The translations under genes were made by a program, and so were the position numbers. The notes under the pieces were generated by a model. It had not been told where the DNA came from. It made no database searches and saw nothing but the letters and a program-made list of their open reading frames with translations. From assembly GCA_902702965.1 (NCBI GenBank), contig CACRXP010000032.1, forward strand, positions 1,678,480 through 1,742,479: a stretch of 64,000 nt of DNA. The letters run 5' to 3'. This document shows positions 1 to 11,458 of this stretch, in pieces; within the stretch, counting starts at the first letter, position 1, and each line of letters begins with the position of its first letter. This stretch comes from Spirometra erinaceieuropaei. Taxonomy: Eukaryota; Platyhelminthes; Cestoda; Diphyllobothriidea; Diphyllobothriidae.

Positions 1-1082
1 TTGCACACTCTGCGGCTTCAGGGGAGATGCACGAGAATTTCGTTTGCATAGTTGTGTCTAAGCGTTCTCCGCACGCTTTTCAGTCATGTTTCTGTCAACT
101 CCGACTAGTTCATTCCGGTCCTGTGCGCTGTCCATCCTGTCCTCCAGTAAATAGTCGTAGTGTTCAGTAGATACCAGCTGAGCAGGAAGGCAGGATCGAA
201 TCTGTGCGCGACAGTTTTCTTTGTCTTCACAGCGGACGCATGTCAGGCTGGGCTTAGAATACTGACTTAAGATGCATCATATCAGAGTCCTGTCGACATT
301 CGCCGTTTTACTGTTCGACTGTCGGCCTTTGTAGTTTAAAAAATCATTTGGATACATTTACCACTAATACGCATGTCGATCTGTCTGTTGTCGCGCTACC
401 AAGACAGAGGTCGGGGTTATATGTTATTGAAATCCTTATCGGGGTTGACGCTCAAACTTATAAAAGTCGTAGAAACCATCTTTCGAATTATTTATCCTAA
501 TCCTAACAGCATGTCCTCATTGCCATGTTTGGTCTGCCGAATCTGTTTATGGGACGGATGCATATATATTTAGGCAGGCAGATTACCACTTCTAGTGGTT
601 ATTTCTTTTTGCTGTGCCTTCCTGTCGCTAAAATGCACGCACTAAGGACGACGGCAACCCAAAACAGCAAATCTTGACGATCAGATTTGAGTAGGTCTTC
701 TAAAATGCGTGGTTTAAAGAGTAAACGAAAGAAGCAGCCACCTAAAGTTTTGCAAAAGTCTAGTCTTATTTCACTAACTAGTCCGAAAAATGGTCGTGGG
801 CTGATGAAAGATGTCTCTATAGTGTGATTAAACTTTGCTTCATATTTAAAATTTTCTGTATCGCTCTTGACCGGAAGCAGAGCCTTTAATGGACTGTCCA
901 ACATGTGCTGGTTGTTTATACCTCCTCGTCTACACAATTCTACGGGTCAGTCATCCTCGTGTGTACATTCTGTGTTGTGGTATCCTGTGAGAAAACCGTC
1001 AAGAATTACGCATAGTAACGTGTTGGATGAACAGATTACCATTAGGAGCATTGTTGATTTATTCAAGAGTGATGAGATTTCA
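1..1082. other. No recognised gene
   Basis: Short open frames occur on both strands (for example 599-937 minus, 112 codons) but none shows a motif, repeat or compositional signal that I recognise. A Penelope-like fragment begins near 1083. Confidence 0.5.
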
Positions 1083-1552
1083 ACAGTTAACTACATCAGA
1101 GAAACTGGAAGACTGCTCCGGACGCGAATTGATGAACACGCGGCAGCGGTGCGAGAAATGACGAAAACTCTTAGGTCGCGGCCCATTAGACGAGACCCGG
1201 CCACGCATTCAAGTTCGATGAGGCCGAAATTCTCGCGAGAGGGGATAATCGTGTGAGCCGCGAGTTGCTTGAATCATGGTTCGCGAGACCTCAGTCTATC
1301 AACAAGTGCAACGACATCCGCACTCCACATTCTGTGCTGGCCAAAGTAAGAGACCATTCGGGAGCACGCAACCCGGTGAGTCAGGTGGCCGAGCAATGAT
1401 TACGCCAACATCCAACACGGGTGGTGAGATTTCAGCAATTATTAACTGGAATGCCGGCCATAAAGCAATTAGAGCAACAGCGGACAACAATTGTTGATTC
1501 AGGGGAGAGCGGTTAAATACCATAGGTATGCGGTGGCATAGCGTCTGCATCC

Positions 1553-1560
1553 TATAAATA
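1553..1560 (+). promoter_or_regulatory. TATA-like box of PLE-A terminal repeat
   Basis: TATAAATA lies 44 nt upstream of the ribozyme-like core at 1604. The same box and spacing recur in other PLE-A copies (54225, 56853), so it is a conserved part of the terminal repeat. Promoter function is inferred. Confidence 0.45.
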
Positions 1561-1599
1561 CTGCATTTTTCTGTGCACAAATCACTCGTTTCTGTCACT

Positions 1600-1645
1600 G
1601 TCTCTGATGGTGGGTTAAAGTGAGAGCCCGAAACGTAAAGTGGAT
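1600..1645 (+). ncRNA. Hammerhead-like core, decayed (PLE-A)
   Basis: CTGATGG (1604-1610; family CTGATGA), then a stem-loop starting GGG and ending CCC, then GAAAC at 1630-1634. The last A of the first box is G and helix I pairing is poor, so this copy is probably inactive. Confidence 0.5.
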
Positions 1646-1832
1646 AAAACCCTTATTCCAGCGATCGCACCAACTTCTTACCAAGTAGTTCCTGGAACTC
1701 GCATCCTCGTTGCATCGGCAAATTTTGAGTGCGGACTCGATGTGAGCGAAGCCTATGTGGTGTCATTGCCTAGAGTTTCTAGCTTTCTATTTATAGCCCA
1801 AAAGCCTGGCATATGGCCAGATCTTCGGAAAT

Positions 1833-2594
1833 TCCGCAAATATTCCCATGTTAAAATTAAAAAGTCAAGTTGGCGAACGCACGTTTTCGGTAATTCTTCC
1901 TCAGGCCAAAACAATTACATGAACGAATGAAAATGTACAAAATCAACAGGGTTTATAGATGCCTCAAGAGCTTTTAAGTCACTAACACTCATCATCCCCA
2001 CAACGCCCGCATGAGAAGGTCGGCGGGTGTTAGTCGTCAGGGCTAGGGGAGGGGGGTAAGAGAGTCTTTGAGTAATGATCTTGGGTTGAGTACACGGAGT
2101 ACCCATCATCGTGATTAGGGATTTGAGGCGACATGGCTTCATCACTTGGGGTTGGCGTTGGCCACGGCAGCGAAAGCGCTTTTGTCAGAGTTTTCTGACA
2201 GCATAACATCGGATTCACTAACCGTATAGCTACTGCCTCTGTCGTTGCTAGTATCCGTTGGCGTAGGCCTTTAGAGAAGCATGTTGGTGTCCGGTAGACA
2301 ACCTGAAATGCTTTCTTGGCATCGACTCGGTGGTTCGTATCGATTAAATGCGCGAGAATAGAACTCGAAATCGACCGGGTCTCACCTCTGTCTAGCCAGG
2401 CGGGCATATGTTCACGTACCCTCTTTACCAGGCGTCTCGTTGTGCGGCCGATGTATCCTGCTCCACAGGAGCAAATGAATGAATAAATGCACATTGATGT
2501 GGCCTCCAACGGTAGTCTGTCTTTACCTCCCGAACGTAGGAGGGAGAGTTTGTGAAGCATACGCGTAAATTCGCCGCAGGGAATGCCCTCGTGA
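1833..2594 (-). repeat. Direct repeat, 762 bp (copy 1)
   Basis: Near-identical to 4557-5319: I see about three substitutions and one indel. It comprises the PLE-B 3' terminal repeat and endonuclease region. Confidence 0.9.
2030..2560 (-). pseudogene. PLE-B GIY-YIG endonuclease and C-terminal tail
   Basis: The frame reads MCIYSFICSCGAGYIGRTTR near residues 23-42 and then VREHMPAWL, a GIY-YIG module of the PLE type (CxC before YIG, R after it, EH in the next helix). This domain nicks DNA during target-primed integration. The tail after about residue 110 loses conserved structure and ends in the proline-rich LLPPSPSPDD, encoded by a C-rich run that is G-rich on the plus strand. Catalytic Y, G and R are intact; only the link to RT is frameshifted. 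Confidence 0.85.
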
Positions 2595-3597
2595 TAGCTG
2601 TAGTTAAGCGCCGTCGGACTAGTTCGCTCTCTGCGTCTCCTCTTAAAGGCAATCTTATGAATACATCTTTCTTTTCCGCAGTCTCAACAGTGGGCTTTTC
2701 AACGCGTTCCCCAATATTTCGGAGGATGAATCTATCTGGGTATCCGTTCTCCCGAAGTGTGTCCCGCAGCTGTTGAAGTTCTTCTTCAATAGCTTCAGGT
2801 GAGCAGATGCGTCTCACTCTAGCTGCCAATCCCTGGACTAAATTCCGTTTGATGTTAAGGGGGACAAAACTGTGGAAATTAACATATTGTCCCGTCCAGG
2901 TTTTCTTTCGGAACACTCTGCGCTGGATAGACCCATCCTCTTGCCTGTGCAGAAGGACATCGAGAAAGGCAAGTTCGTTATCTGCCTCGGTCTCTGCAGT
3001 GAACTTTAGCGAGGGGTGCGAACTGTTGAACTTTTGGACAAGCTCCTCGGTATCGGTGGTACCATCCGTCAGGCAGAAGATATCGTCCACGTACCGACGG
3101 TAGAAGACGAGGCCATTAATGGTCTCTTGCAAGCTTGTTTTCTCGACTTTGCCCATAAAAACATTTGCAATGAACGGTCCAAGCGGTGATCCCATTGCCA
3201 CACCATCTACCTGCCTGTATAATTGACCATTGCACAGAAATTGGACATTTTGTGTGCAAAGCGTCAGTAGTTTTTTTAGCTTTTTCACAGGCATGTCTAT
3301 GGCGTAGTTCGTATCATGAATAACATCACAAAGATAGTTTATTGTTTCTGCCACGGGTACGTTGGTAAACAGCGATGATACATCCAGTGATAACATCCTC
3401 CGTCCGCCAACGTTCATATTTTTGATAGCTTCGACGAACTCAAAGGAGTCTTTTAAACTTCGAGGGTATAGGTAACTTTGCAATGGCTTCAGTTTTTCCA
3501 CTAGCCATTTTGCAACGGTATGATAAGGCGAATTCCTCATATCCAAGATTGGACGTAGAGGCAGCCCTTGTTTGTGAATTTTAGGAAGGCCGTACAT
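2425..3597 (-). pseudogene. PLE-B reverse transcriptase domain
   Basis: 390 open codons with the full PLE RT signature in order: YGLPKIHK then LRPILD near residues 2-20, LSLDVSSLFTNVP near 70, GVAMGSPLGPFIANVF near 133 and the catalytic YVDDIF near 170, followed by FLDVLLHR near 212 and the thumb/linker region. This polymerase would copy the element's RNA at a nicked target. The frame leaves the endonuclease reading near 2540, where GGKDRLP should follow: the read-through peptide is out of register, consistent with a one-base deletion. The same defect is present in the tandem copy. Confidence 0.9.
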
Positions 3598-3599
3598 TC

Positions 3600-4574
3600 T
3601 TGGTATTGTCGAGCCTACCGGTCTCAGTCGTTCATACTCTTTGCAGACAAATGGCCTTCTTTGCAGAGATCTTTGAGAATAGTCGTCTGCTGACCCTCGA
3701 CAGCCTCCGTGCGATCCTTATCTTTCTCAGATTTTGAGAACTTGGAACGATCCGACAGTATTTCCTCTAGTTTCGCCAAATAATCCGTCCTATCCATCAG
3801 TACTACTCCTGAACCTTTATCCGGTGTAGTAAGCACAATGTTTTTGTTTTAACGAAGCTCCCTAAGGTTATCGATATGGGCCCTTGTCAAGGGACCCTTG
3901 TTTCTCGGGGACTTCCTTAGATACTGTTGGCAGCAGTTAACCGGAGTCGACTTAAGACAATCAACTTCTCTAGCTTCGGTGGGTTTTAGATCTGCGGTCT
4001 GACTAAAGAGACTCTCAAATTGGATTTATAGCTCTAACTGTTTCGGCATCCACCGTGCAATACAAAACTTAGGGCCAAGAGCTAGTACCTCTACGAGATC
4101 TTTATCAAGACGTACTGAAGAATAGTTATGCACGTACCGTTCCGGATTGTTCGGAAGGACGGTCTGAGGTTTTACTGACTGGACGCTTCGTAGGAGCTTA
4201 GTCCAACTGGCCTCCATTCTTTTAATTCTGACTGTATCCACATAGTCTTTAAATGCCAATCTCTCGTGGTTTTCAAGGCAGTCGAGAGCCCCTGATCTCT
4301 GACACAAGTTCCGCTGGAGTTCTTTAATTCCGGCATTAACTGTCTCAAGGTGACTTTCTGCGTGTCGTTTTAGTGCAGTTGAAGTTGCGGCGATATGGCT
4401 TCTCCGTAACGTTTTCCAGTAGTATTTGGGATATTCACACAGTTCAATAAATCCTGATAAGCATTTCCTCGTCACGTGTGCCTCCTCAAGTCTGGTGTTA
4501 AACTTTAGGAATTCATTGAGTTCCTTTAATACCGAGGGATCTTTGGATTGTCCAAGTTCCGCAAATATTCCCAT
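3600..4574 (-). pseudogene. PLE-B N-terminal region
   Basis: The first open stretch (4574-4026, 182 codons) holds a helical, charged region, then Y-V-H-N-Y-S-S near residue 140 and LGPKFCI near 168. The counterpart VHNLSS occurs in PLE-A at 54766-54784, and this block precedes RT in PLEs. A stop follows at 4026. The frame resumes at 3836-3624 with TPDKGSGVVLMDRTDYL, the conserved pre-RT PADKG..VVMDRTDY motif. Stops and frame changes between 4026 and 3600 mean one former reading frame is now in pieces. The CDS probably began at or near 4574, just downstream of the terminal repeat. Confidence 0.75.
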
Positions 4575-5319
4575 GTTAAAATTGAAAAGTCAAGTTGGCG
4601 AACGCACGTTTTCGGTAATTCTTCCTCAGGCCAATACAATTACATGAACGAATGAAAATGTACAAAATCAACAGGGTTTATAGATGCCTCAAGAGCTATT
4701 AAGTCACTAACACTCATCATCCCCACAACGCCCGCATGAGAAGGTCGGCGGGTGTTAGTCGTCAGGGCTAGGGGAGGGGGGTAAGAGAGTCTTTGAGTAA
4801 TGATCTTGGGTTGAGTACACGGAGTACCCATCATCGTGATTAGGGATTTGAGGCGACATGGCTTCATCACTTGGGGTTGGCGTTGGCCACGGCAGCGAAA
4901 GCGCTTTTGTCAGAGTTTTCTGACAGCATAACATCGGATTCACTAACCGTATAGCTACTGCCTCTGTCGTTGCTAGTATCCGTTGGCGTAGGCCTTTAGA
5001 GAAGCATGTTGGTGTCCGGTAGACAACCTGAAATGCTTTCTTGGCATCGACTCGGTGGTTCGTATCGATTAAATGCGCGAGAATAGAACTCGAAATCGAC
5101 CGGGTCTCACCTCTGTCTAGCCAGGCGGGCATATGTTCACGTACCCTCTTTACCAGGCGTCTCGTTGTGCGGCCGATGTATCCTGCTCCACAGGAGCAAA
5201 TGAATGAATAAATGCACATTGATGTGGCCTCCAACGGTAGTCTGTCTTTACCTCCCGAACGTAGGAGGGAGAGTTTGTGAAGCATACGCGTAAATTCGCC
5301 GCAGGGAATGCCCTCGTGA
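4557..5319 (-). repeat. Direct repeat, 763 bp (copy 2)
   Basis: Partner of 1833-2594. Sequence on both sides diverges sharply (after CCCTCGTGA on the right, before TTCCGCAAAT on the left). Confidence 0.9.
4755..5285 (-). pseudogene. PLE-B GIY-YIG endonuclease, second copy
   Basis: 176 codons identical in predicted protein to the copy at 2030-2560, including CSCGAGYIGRTTRR and the LLPPSPSPDD tail. It lacks RT because the element is 5'-truncated, and its upstream linker carries the same frameshift as the full copy. Confidence 0.85.
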
Positions 5320-5335
5320 AATTAATGGGCTGTTG

Positions 5336-6899
5336 CCTAACCACCAACTGACAGGAGGGCTTTGGTCACACGGGCCCAAACATCATTATGCTCCCCGCAG
5401 ACCTTGCTGGAAACGGTTATTATAGATTGTGGTTAACGTCTATGGTCTACGAAATTACCAATCGAAATTAGCATAATTGGAGGTCCGTGAGCAACTACAC
5501 AGAATTAACGCCAAGGAAACGTGGGCAACTGAATATCTCGGAGACTTGGTGTTTCTTTTGGTTTATTTCTAGTTTTTCGCGAAAATATAATTTAGGCCTT
5601 TAAGGTAGTTTTGCGTCTCTGTGCATTGTATTCCTCCCGTGTCATTTCCGTTGATAGAAAAAAGCTGATTTTTAAATTATGTATGTGTTTGTTATGTTTT
5701 CCTGAAGAGCATGGCCAAAATTTTTGCGGCAATGATATTTCACCTTTAGATCAGACGCATAATACCCATTATTGCATGACTACAGTGATAAATGACGAAC
5801 GCGATAGATTAAAGTGAGAAAGTTACCGAAGGTACCGCATGTTCGTAGAGCGGATTGAACCCGTAGCCAGAACTTACTTTACTATACGCGATCTTACTCA
5901 TGAAACCTGATGAAGGTAAATGAGGCGATAGTTGTAAGCAATAAAGATCCTCCGCGTTTTCATTATTTACCTAGCCTATTTTAGAGGAAGTATTTTTTAA
6001 TGCACAATATGCGTGTCTATGCTAAATGTCGAAATTCTTACAAATTTGAGCAGGGATATACGTTAGCTTGGATTTCGTCAGGTTCCTTAGCCTGTAGCTA
6101 GGCTAAACTAGGTTCGCCTATCCACACGTGCTCTCTACCTAAGAAGCGAGTAATCCGAGCTGCGGAATTTCACCAAACGGAACTTTCAGCATTTAACAAT
6201 AAATGTTTTCTAGCATAAATCACATAAACCACGCGTACGCAAGAAGATTCTTTTTAGAAAGCCAGATGATCTGTCCGTTTTTAAAGTTGCATTTACAAAC
6301 TTCTGTGATATCATACCTTAAAGCGCAGTAAAAAGGCCTTTTAGTGTGCGGTTGTTTACACTTTCAGATATTTCCCGCTCTTATGGAGATGCTGGATAAC
6401 GTACGGCCAAGTAACCTTTTTAAGCATATGGTATTATGCGCTTAGTTTGTTCTAGATTTGAGTGATTAAAAAACGCAAAGGGTGTAGGATTAACGGTTTT
6501 CATCGGGTGTAAGCATTTAAGCGGCCACTAGGTTATGCATTTGCATCTTTAAAACGGAGCCCAAAAAGGCTCCAAAATGAATTCAAAGTGATTTCTTTCA
6601 TTTTTACCAGACTAATTACCACTGATCTGCGATGAAGTGAAAAGTCGATCAGACTTCCTAATTTTGTCTTTACTTAAGCTTAGAAAATGACAGTGCGCAG
6701 ACAATCGTCATTAAAACAAGTAACCAAAGTGCGGTTTAAAAGACATTTTAGTAACACATGATTAATTGGTTTAATTGGTTTTTATTGACTTTCGTTTTGA
6801 TTGTGTTCATTTCTCAATGGTAAGACTTTTATCTGATTGAGTCTACATATATGACTCGAACGGTCATTAGTATTAAAAATAATGCTTCAGTACTTCCTA
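5336..6899. other. No recognised gene
   Basis: AT-rich DNA without a long open frame. The 68-codon frame at 5611-5817 has no motif I recognise. Confidence 0.5.
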
Positions 6900-6909
6900 C
6901 ATTAGCAAA

Positions 6910-7242
6910 TGCTCTCGCCCTGGCCACTACACTGGACAAACCGGACGACGACTTAGCTCACGAATAACGGAGCACAAACGGGCGGTCCGGAGAGGCGACC
7001 CGTTGTCTCAGGTCGCCACTCACACCCTGGAGGAAGGCCACGAATTCAACTTTGCGAGCACGCGGATAGTGGCGCGGGCCAGCAATAAGACAGGACGAGA
7101 ACTGTTAGAGGCCTGGGTGTCTGACACCAACGCTATCAACAGGCACGTTGACGTACCCCCCTGCTATCACGCGCTCCGTTCCCGTGGCCAAGGGGCAAGA
7201 CCCAATTTCCAGCCAAGGGTGCACGCAGTCACGCCACCGTGA
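6910..7242 (+). pseudogene. PLE-C GIY-YIG endonuclease fragment
   Basis: An open frame reads C-S-R-P-G-H-YTGQTGRR, then SRITEH and RAVRRGDPLSQVATHT, then GHEFNF and GRELLEAW. This is the YIG half of a GIY-YIG nuclease, the conserved arginine, the EH helix, and the H-T..GH..F block typical of PLE endonucleases. Everything upstream, including RT, is absent, so it cannot act alone. The frame ends with SRGQGARPNF and a natural-looking stop. Confidence 0.8.
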
Positions 7243-7352
7243 GACGGCGTGGGACGCAACTTATCGCGAATACCACACTCTGCACTCATATCTGTCCCCC
7301 CCCCCTTCATGGCGTAACTAAAAAAAACCGCTTAATTGATGTTGCCTTCTCA

Positions 7353-7396
7353 CGGTCACTGACGATGGCCTCCTGTACGAGACCGAAAGCTCAGAC
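7353..7396 (+). ncRNA. Hammerhead-like ribozyme core (PLE-C)
   Basis: CTGACGA at 7358-7364, one T, then helix II GGCCTC/GAGACC with hexaloop CTGTAC, GAAA at 7384-7387, then GCTC and AGAC. Helix I can form between GGTC before the first box and GAC after the predicted cleavage C (7391). Helix III would be the self-complementary AGCU, implying a dimeric form. One helix II pair is a C-A mismatch, so activity may be reduced. Confidence 0.6.
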
Positions 7397-7455
7397 TAAT
7401 AAACCCACTGTCCCAGAGATCGGATCTTCATCTCCTTTAGATACCTTATATTGAA

Positions 7456-10350
7456 AATATTGCTAAACTCATAGGAGAGAGTCCTCAGTTATGCGCAAAT
7501 AATTTAAAATGTCAAACATCGTGAAGCATTCACTGCTGTTCTATACACTGTTTAAAACTCATCGTGCTCCAGCGCTCTACGTATATACAAAGGAACGGTT
7601 TCACGATATACATACCGCACCTCAAACCATGTAGAAACGAAGAAAGTTTGCACAAAATGTTTGAATTATTGCTTAAACTGTAGACTGATGGCTGGCAGTC
7701 AGACATAAAAATGCCCATATTTCTCGATAAAAAACAAAAAAGGAATTACTTACAAAATTTTTATCATTAATCTATCGCAGTAGCTTACTTTTAGAAACGT
7801 ATTCGCACTGTGAGAAAGTTTACAGGCATGAGAACTCCTGTATAATAAAGCATCACAACAAATTCCCGATGAAATTTGACTAAATAAAATCCGGTTTAAT
7901 TTGCATATAGTAAGAAGTATTAATTTTTTGTTATTAAAATATCATGTTATTTTAGCTAGTACAATAAACATCGCCGAGGTATGATGTGTTAAATCCAGCC
8001 TTCCGAGTGTATTAAAATTACAAGTAATTGTCTAGTTTTAATTCGAAAACCGAACGATTGATTTCACAATGAACTGAACCTCCGTATAATCGATCCTGAG
8101 CCATTATATTTCGTCTGCCGTTTGTGTTTATGGAACCTCTGAGATAACTGGCCAAACACGACCGTGGCGAAAATGAGATATTTAATAATAGTTCAGGAAA
8201 ATCAATCTTCGAAATTCCAGCTATGTCTGAACCATACTGCTCTGTATCCCAATTCGAAATCTTCAGCGTTGTCTTGATCGGAACTTCTTTTATTTGAAAT
8301 GGATTCGAGAAGTCCTAAAGATGTTGAGAGCTTGACTGGATATACAATAGATTACAATTTATAACGATAATATTAACCGAAGCAGTATTAGTCCATTGTA
8401 TAAGGATACTATGATAATGAGACATGTAGATTACCCGATAGAATGAAAGTAAAACTTGGTCACATATATTTTCGCAGACATATTCTTCATATTTTTTGTA
8501 CGTTGAGTTCGCAATTGGGAAACATGATTTAACCCAAATCCTGCCTTGTAGAATGACATTGTATGAACACATATAGAGGTCCACAAGCTCGTCGGTCACA
8601 GTAAAGTGTGAAACGCGGTTCACTAAATATTTAACAATGTCCGTAATGCGAAATATCCCTTCATCCTTCGGACAGGTTTTACGTCCTAAAACCAGTGTTC
8701 GTTTTAGTAAGCGTTTGGTTAAAGCAATTAGGAAAATACGGAATGCTCGACTGTTTCGTATCTCTCCCTTCTATGCGAGTTCCATTCCTTTTTGTGATTA
8801 AACACAGTTAACATTTGCTCATGTGTATCAAAAACAGACTGTTTTTCTTAGTGATCCTTCAGCACTTATGTCTACACATCTGAAAACTTGCAACTGTCCA
8901 TTGTGACATTGGAAATCATGTGGCTTTGTCTCCTGCTGGTTTCTCGGGACTACGTGGCCGCCCTTTTGAGAAGGAGGATAGAAGTGTGATGGAAATGTGG
9001 GCGACTGTACGACGTGTCCATTTTAATATACAGTTAGACAAGTAAAAATGTGGTTGAACCTTCGTCTAGCAGAGTTTGAAACAAGAAAGAAAACATGGTT
9101 ATTCAGCCTGCAGTCTCTAAAACATATATGCAGGCACTTGTCACTTTTAATAGAAAATAGTTTAAGTTCACTTACCAAAATAGCACACCCTATTCGTACT
9201 TCACACTGAATCTATTTTTCCATGCCTAATTATCACGTTAACTGCAGGTATTTTTTGATTTAACTATCAACATTTGTGCATCTGGAAATTACGTTTATGT
9301 TTAAACCCCGCAAATGAAAAACAAACAAATAAGTATACGAAACAGGCTAGTATAGGATGCTGGTATGCCTCATTCCGAAATTGATGTGACCGATGTTTCG
9401 TTTGCTGTTACGTATCTGTTTAAACCATCCAGATGAATTTCATAATAGATATTCTTATCTTGTGAGGACACCGGCTCATATTGGAAAGGCAACTCTTAGC
9501 GATTAATGAACTTACGGTTGAACGCAGTACACGCATTGCTCTCATAAATACACGCTAATAATATTAGCAAGTATCTGCAGACGGCAGAATAGGATACGCA
9601 AGCCGACCTCTGCTTGGTCATCTGAAAAGCCATAAAATGACACAAATTTGAGGCAAAAACAAAATATGGGAGCCTAAGGCCGATAAATCCTACAACACGA
9701 TGACAAGGGACCATCCAATCACATTGCCTTAGGGATGGATTCATAGGTTACCTAACTGTACGTGTAATGCGCATAAACGTCTGTAGATTTTCTCATATCG
9801 TAGATTTTCTCAATGCCGTTGCCTCTACTTTGAACTGAATAAGACAACCTTATAAATACTTCGACTTAAATTTTTTTCCGGCAATGGATCTCTTAGGGTG
9901 ATTTTTGGCGTTCCTTTTGCTTGAGACCTGCAGCGCACAATCAGCAATCGCTTTTATTATAAACAAACGAATAACCGACCGTAGAAACAATATAAAAGAA
10001 ACTAAGTTCTAGTGTCTTGTATTTGGCCCTAGTAATCAGATAGTTAAGCACACTAAACATTTGCGTGTGGCATGCTCGGCGCGTGCAGTCCCCGTGATAT
10101 GCACGTTTACTTTTAGATGGCCAGTAAACTGAAAATTGGCAGATATGTCCGGAGGACGACTATTTATTATTATCAGAGAAGAAAATCTTCAGAACGCGAA
10201 GCATTGTTTCCAGTTCAGTTAAGATTAAGTTAGTAAGTACACATATCACAAGTAATGTAACCCAAGTTCAGAGCGCTAATGAAACTTCAAACTACGAACG
10301 TAAATTTTCTTCCATTAACGCACGGTAAGTGGCATTTTGTGTGGTAGATA
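7456..10350. other. No recognised gene
   Basis: AT-rich sequence with only short frames. The best-looking is 8315-8623 on the minus strand, whose first 55 codons are cysteine-containing and protein-like, but I see no homologue and no clear donor site. Confidence 0.45.
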
Positions 10351-10554
10351 TCACAATTCAGGAAAGAGATTAACAGCAGATTTAATAGCCTCCATAGCAT
10401 GCCTCATTTCTGCAGAATTAGGTCCGTGTGTCTCATGCGTCAGGTAGTGATTCAGGGCGTCGAATGCCATTACCAGGTTTTTGATCAAATGGTACACTAA
10501 CGCACCAGAGTTCTGCTTCTGAAGGGAATTTATTCCCACAAATAATACATTTCT
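10351..10554 (-). CDS. Possible terminal exon of an unrecognised host gene
   Basis: On the minus strand an AG preceded by TTTTCA (10555-10562) opens a 67-codon frame ending in TGA at 10351. The peptide has two amphipathic helical stretches (ALVYHLIKNLVMAFDALNHY and AEMRHAMEAIKSAVNLFPEL) around an ETHGPNS loop. That is far more protein-like than the neighbouring random frames. I do not recognise the family, and no matching upstream exon was identified between 10560 and 11340. It could also be a chance frame or a decayed repeat. Confidence 0.3.
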   Translation of the reverse strand, partial: RNVLFVGINSLQKQNSGALVYHLIKNLVMAFDALNHYLTHETHGPNSAEMRHAMEAIKSAVNLFPEL

Positions 10555-11344
10555 CTTGAAAACTAGTTCCTATGCATAGCATTGGGCTCAGTGGATTGTC
10601 GACCAACGATTTAACTCGTTCGCTTAAGTGTAACTCTTATGAGACGCTTCATGTTCAATTACAGAGGATCATCACAGACAGATGTGCAAACCGCAAATGT
10701 AAATTTAAAATCTTACGTAAAACGCCTAGATGAGCAACGTTCTTGAGTTTTCCACAGCACAACCTGTGAGAGACTCGCATGTTTTCGGACCGCTAGGCAC
10801 TGTAGGACTACAGGCACATTGAAGGACGCGGGTCCTTTGAAACGAGGTTCGAAATTTTAAGTCTCCCGAGCTACGAAATTTTCGTCTCTTCCTCTGTGTT
10901 AAGAGCACGCCGGTCTACAATAATTCACGCGTGGATTACGTTTTATTTGATTTACGGAATTAGCTACTCGAAAGTCACGATTCTTTGGCGACAAAGGCTG
11001 ATTCGCAGGACGCGGACTTCAGACATTCCTCATTTCTGCTGTTTGTGAGCCAAGAAACCCGGATTATCCTTCCATCAAACATCTGGAACAACTCCCGCAT
11101 AGGCTGAGTTACTCTTCTAATATTATTCGTTGAATGCATCATATTTCGAACGTACTCGATAAAGTCCTAGATCTAAACAGCTGCTTCCTGTATTTGCTCG
11201 ACGAACCTCTTTAAGACGAAGATATTCATCTTATACGGTGACTTTCAACGACCAGAACGAGGCCAGAGACTTTCCGTCTCGCATCTTAGGCAAAAATCTC
11301 ACCTGATCGTTTTTTTTCTTGCTGGATATACTAAAGTAGCACAA
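10555..11344. other. No recognised gene; possible coding remnant
   Basis: The minus strand at about 11240-10980 reads as short peptide-like stretches (for example YVRNMMHSTNNIRRV) broken by stops. This may be a decayed exon or mobile ORF, but it could be chance. Confidence 0.3.
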
Positions 11345-11458
11345 AATGACGAACCCGGGACGGATCGAGCTGAAGACTGCGACGCAGACCACTGCGCTAT
11401 CGCCGCACGCCTGGGCGGTCGCTCTAAAAGCCTTACAAATTGGTTACGACCGACGCAT

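Larger units (their letters stand above)
1083..1795 (+). mobile_element. PLE-A 3' end plus terminal repeat, degenerate
   Basis: The plus strand reads as the end of a GIY-YIG endonuclease: NYIRETGRLLRTRIDEHAAA at about 1087-1150, where the family has Y-V-G-E-T-G-R. A shifted frame with SINKCND follows near 1300. After it comes the family's non-coding spacer (about 1370-1500), which matches 56690-56850 and 32700-32940. Then come a TATA-like box and a hammerhead-like core. Sequence similar to the start of the PLE-A body (compare 54310-54400) continues from about 1650 to 1760, so this may be a head-to-tail junction between two copies. The element breaks off at the minus-strand PLE-B near 1800-1833. 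Frameshifts and loss of the Y-x-G glycine make it non-functional. Confidence 0.75.
1833..4574 (-). mobile_element. PLE-B, near full-length Penelope-like retroelement
   Basis: Read on the minus strand, one element runs from an N-terminal PLE region (from 4574) through RT (3597-2570) and the GIY-YIG endonuclease (2500-2200) to a proline-rich C-terminus (about 2040), followed by the 3' terminal repeat to 1833. PLEs encode one RT-EN protein and transpose by target-primed reverse transcription. The coding region is broken in several places, so the copy is dead, but decay is light. A second copy of its 3' 762 bp lies directly upstream (4557-5319), giving a head-to-tail tandem. Confidence 0.88.
4557..5335 (-). 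mobile_element. Partial PLE-B copy upstream in tandem
   Basis: The minus strand carries the same GIY-YIG region (frame 5285-4755), C-terminal tail and 3' terminal repeat as 1833-2594, with only a few base differences. It starts abruptly at about 5320, inside the RT-EN linker, where similarity to the downstream copy stops. The fragment is joined directly to the 5' end of the full copy. PLEs are known to leave such head-to-tail partial tandems. Confidence 0.88.
6905..7455 (+). mobile_element. PLE-C 3' end, 5'-truncated
   Basis: A third PLE family. It starts inside the GIY-YIG domain, continues through a short C-terminal tail that stops at 7242, and ends with a terminal repeat holding a hammerhead-like core (7353-7396). 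Related copies lie at 51515-52290 (minus) and, more distantly, 49190-49640. Confidence 0.8.

Noticed and set aside
1885..1915. Hammerhead-like motif in the PLE-B terminal repeat (CTGAGGA ... GAAAACG on the minus strand; related block near 35335-35370)
   Set aside because: The boxes are roughly right, but no credible helix II forms between them in any of the three copies, so I do not call a ribozyme.
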